64,000 nucleotides of DNA from assembly GCA_013416395.1 (NCBI GenBank), contig JACCEP010000001.1, forward strand, positions 620,001 through 684,000, given 5' to 3'. Under the pieces are notes generated by a model that had not been told where the DNA came from, searched no databases, and saw only the letters and a list, made by a program, of their open reading frames with translations. This stretch comes from Alcaligenaceae bacterium. GTDB taxonomy: Bacteria; Pseudomonadota; Gammaproteobacteria; Burkholderiales; Burkholderiaceae_B. Below, in pieces: positions 62,226 to 64,000 of this stretch. The translations under genes were made by a program, and so were the position numbers. Within the stretch, counting starts at the first letter, position 1. The number at the start of each line of letters is the position of its first letter.

Positions 62226-64000
62226 TTGACCAGTTATTATCTTGAATGGGACTTATTCTATTTTGGTGGCCTGGCGGCGCTCGCTTTTGGGGCAATTGCA
62301 ATTGCGATTTTGTCCCGGCAAGTCTCCTTGGTAGTGATGGGTCTGCTATGCATTGATATTCTCGTATATATGGTTTCTGTGCGGGGTTATGGGGTGCTGT
62401 ACTGGCCCGATCTAGGCTTCTGGGCTTACAACCACACCAGAGTATTCGGCCATTTAGGTATAGCGCTCTATATATTGACCTTTTATTTTCTGAGCCGGCA
62501 AGGTGAAATCCGTTTGCCTGCGGCAAATTACCTGGCCTTTCTGGCTGGTGTGCATTGTGTATTGGCTGTTGCTCATGGCTTCGATGCGTTAATTTCCGTC
62601 ACCTGGGTCACTCCATTATTTAATGTCTGTACGGGCATCAGCGTTTTGACTGCGTCCATAATCATGGTTCGCCGTCGGGTTCGCGGCGCGCAACTCTTGC
62701 TGCTTACCAACAGTGTCTTGTTACTGAGGCTTTTTGCCAACTCGGCAGACTATTTTGGGTTAAAGGCGCCTTTTTTAGGTGTGGGTCAGTTGCGTGAGTG
62801 GATGTACAGCCCGCAGGTCTCGTTGATCGCGCTTGCGATTAATCTGGCGTTGATCGCGGCGTGGATCAACGAGATCGCTGTGCAGCGAAACAAGGCGAGA
62901 AATGCGCTGTTCCTATGGCAAGAGCAGGAACAGGAGCGTCTGAAGGCCGAGGTCGAACGGCAAACTCAGGCATTAAATCAGGCGCTGCAGTATGCGGATG
63001 AAGCCAATCGAAAAAAATCTGAAGGGCTAGGGTACATTAGCCACGACTTGCGTGCACCACTGTCGGCTATTCTTGGCGATGCCGAAATGTTGTCGCCTAC
63101 GCTTAATACGGAACAAAAGCGTTATGCGCGATCCATCGTGCAAAGCGTGCATTATCAGTTGGCGCTCATCGACAATTTGCTCGAGTACTCACGCAACGAG
63201 TTTGAGTCGTTTACATTGCGCCCGTTGGCGATATCGCTGAATGATCTTATGGACGCGACCAGCCAGTTCGCCCTGGCGCTCAGTACGCGGCAACATAATC
63301 AGTTTCGTTATGTGGCCGTGTCCACATTGCCCGACGCTGTCATGCTCGATGGCCGCCGATTGCAACAGGTTTTGCTGAATCTGCTTGTCAATGCCGCCAA
63401 ATTCACACAGCGCGGCCAGATCAAGCTTGAGGCCAGCGCCGAGCCTCATGCGCAAGGATGGTTGCTGCGGTTTGCCGTGTCAGATTCTGGCGTAGGTATG
63501 AGCCTGGATACACAGTCTCGCGTGTTTAACGCGTATACGCAGTTGCATCCTCAGCATGGCGGGGTCGGGCTGGGGCTATTTATCGCCCGTCAAATTGTTG
63601 AGGCGATGGGCGGCACACTAAACCTTGAAAGTGCGCCCGGTGAGGGAAGCCGGTTCAGCTTCGACGTTGTCGCCGTTGCAGCCAGTGTGCACGAGTTGTC
63701 GCCACAGCCGACGTTTGACATGCCTACCGTAAGTATGGACTGGCCCGAACTTGAGCTTGGGCGATCAATTGGCTATCCGGTGTTGCCGGCACACGCTCGG
63801 GTGGAGCTTGCCATCCACGCTCGGGATGGGCAATTGAGCAGAATTGAGGAATGGTTAAGCAAGACGATGGCTGATTACCCCGAATACCACGAGTTTTACG
63901 ATGAGGTAAACGCGGCGCTGCATACGCTGGACTTCGAATATATAGAGGTGCTTGCCTTGGCGACTGACCCGGACACGCCTCCGATTGTTGGGGTGGCACC
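62226..64000 (+). CDS. Membrane sensor histidine kinase with a 7TM-like input region, cut by the window edge
   Basis: The frame is open from TTG 62226 to the window end (591 codons). About seven hydrophobic segments fill the first 220 residues (LFYFGGLAALAFGAIAIAIL onward). A Gln/Glu-rich coiled coil (EQEQERLKAEVERQTQALNQ) precedes the HisKA box with H273 in YISHDLRAPLSAILG. The ATPase domain has LLNLLVNAAKFT, DSGVGM and GGVGLGLF. After it about 110 residues of a further region (ELSPQPTFDMPTVSMDWPEL and on) are visible without a clear receiver. TTG is the only start after the in-frame TAA at 62205. It faces the REC-AraC gene and is its likely partner. Confidence 0.85.
   Translation, partial: MTSYYLEWDLFYFGGLAALAFGAIAIAILSRQVSLVVMGLLCIDILVYMVSVRGYGVLYWPDLGFWAYNHTRVFGHLGIALYILTFYFLSRQGEIRLPAANYLAFLAGVHCVLAVAHGFDALISVTWVTPLFNVCTGISVLTASIIMVRRRVRGAQLLLLTNSVLLLRLFANSADYFGLKAPFLGVGQLREWMYSPQVSLIALAINLALIAAWINEIAVQRNKARNALFLWQEQEQERLKAEVERQTQALNQALQYADEANRKKSEGLGYISHDLRAPLSAILGDAEMLSPTLNTEQKRYARSIVQSVHYQLALIDNLLEYSRNEFESFTLRPLAISLNDLMDATSQFALALSTRQHNQFRYVAVSTLPDAVMLDGRRLQQVLLNLLVNAAKFTQRGQIKLEASAEPHAQGWLLRFAVSDSGVGMSLDTQSRVFNAYTQLHPQHGGVGLGLFIARQIVEAMGGTLNLESAPGEGSRFSFDVVAVAASVHELSPQPTFDMPTVSMDWPELELGRSIGYPVLPAHARVELAIHARDGQLSRIEEWLSKTMADYPEYHEFYDEVNAALHTLDFEYIEVLALATDPDTPPIVGVA

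Overview
The window looks like chromosomal DNA of a betaproteobacterium, most likely Alcaligenaceae (relatives of Bordetella, Achromobacter, Pusillimonas, Advenella). The reasons are the style of the S10/spc/alpha ribosomal genes, an S3 with a long Arg/Gly/Ala tail, System II cytochrome c maturation (ResB/ResC) beside a cytochrome c4, many TRAP transporters, and moderate GC content. The genus cannot be fixed from the sequence alone.

Region 1 (1-11542) is a taurine dissimilation locus. The left edge cuts sulfoacetaldehyde acetyltransferase (xsc, minus strand). Divergent from it are a CobS-like AAA+ ATPase and a CobT-like VWA protein, then an IclR regulator on the other strand. Next come a MocR-type regulator (tauR) and tauXY (taurine dehydrogenase), tauKLM (TRAP transporter) and a periplasmic tandem-Cache protein. 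Taurine would be imported by TauKLM, oxidatively deaminated by TauXY to sulfoacetaldehyde, and split by Xsc to acetyl phosphate and sulfite.

Region 2 (11775-16550) is the S10 operon from rplC to rpsQ without rpsJ at its head, ending in a strong terminator. Region 3 (17080-37345) separates rpsQ from rplN by about 21 kb of catabolic genes. These are (a) IclR - TRAP transporter - acylating acetaldehyde dehydrogenase - 4-hydroxy-2-oxovalerate aldolase; (b) a complete minus-strand fatty-acid beta-oxidation operon (PsrA-like TetR, fadE, thiolase, fadB/J, fadL, a hotdog-like protein, two tandem fadD), in which fadL carries a frameshift at its signal peptide; and (c) an aldehyde dehydrogenase. Region 4 (37780-46806) resumes the spc and alpha operons (rplN to rplQ, with secY, infA, rpmJ and rpoA).

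Region 5 (47011-56021) holds envelope and redox genes: cutA, dsbD, a 22-copy 7-bp tandem repeat, hemB and engB on the minus strand, cytochrome c4, resB and ccsB. Region 6 (56257-64000) is an archaic (Csu-type) chaperone-usher pilus operon preceded by a receiver-AraC response regulator. A divergent 7TM histidine kinase is cut by the right edge.

The most notable points are the CobST pair and the tandem-Cache protein in the taurine locus, direct repeats that may be TauR boxes, the 21 kb split of the ribosomal super-operon, the fadL frameshift, a PsrA-type operator before the beta-oxidation operon, hairpins bracketing rpoA, the heptamer repeat, and the pilus with its own putative two-component system. 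No mobile element, CRISPR array, tRNA or rRNA gene was recognised.
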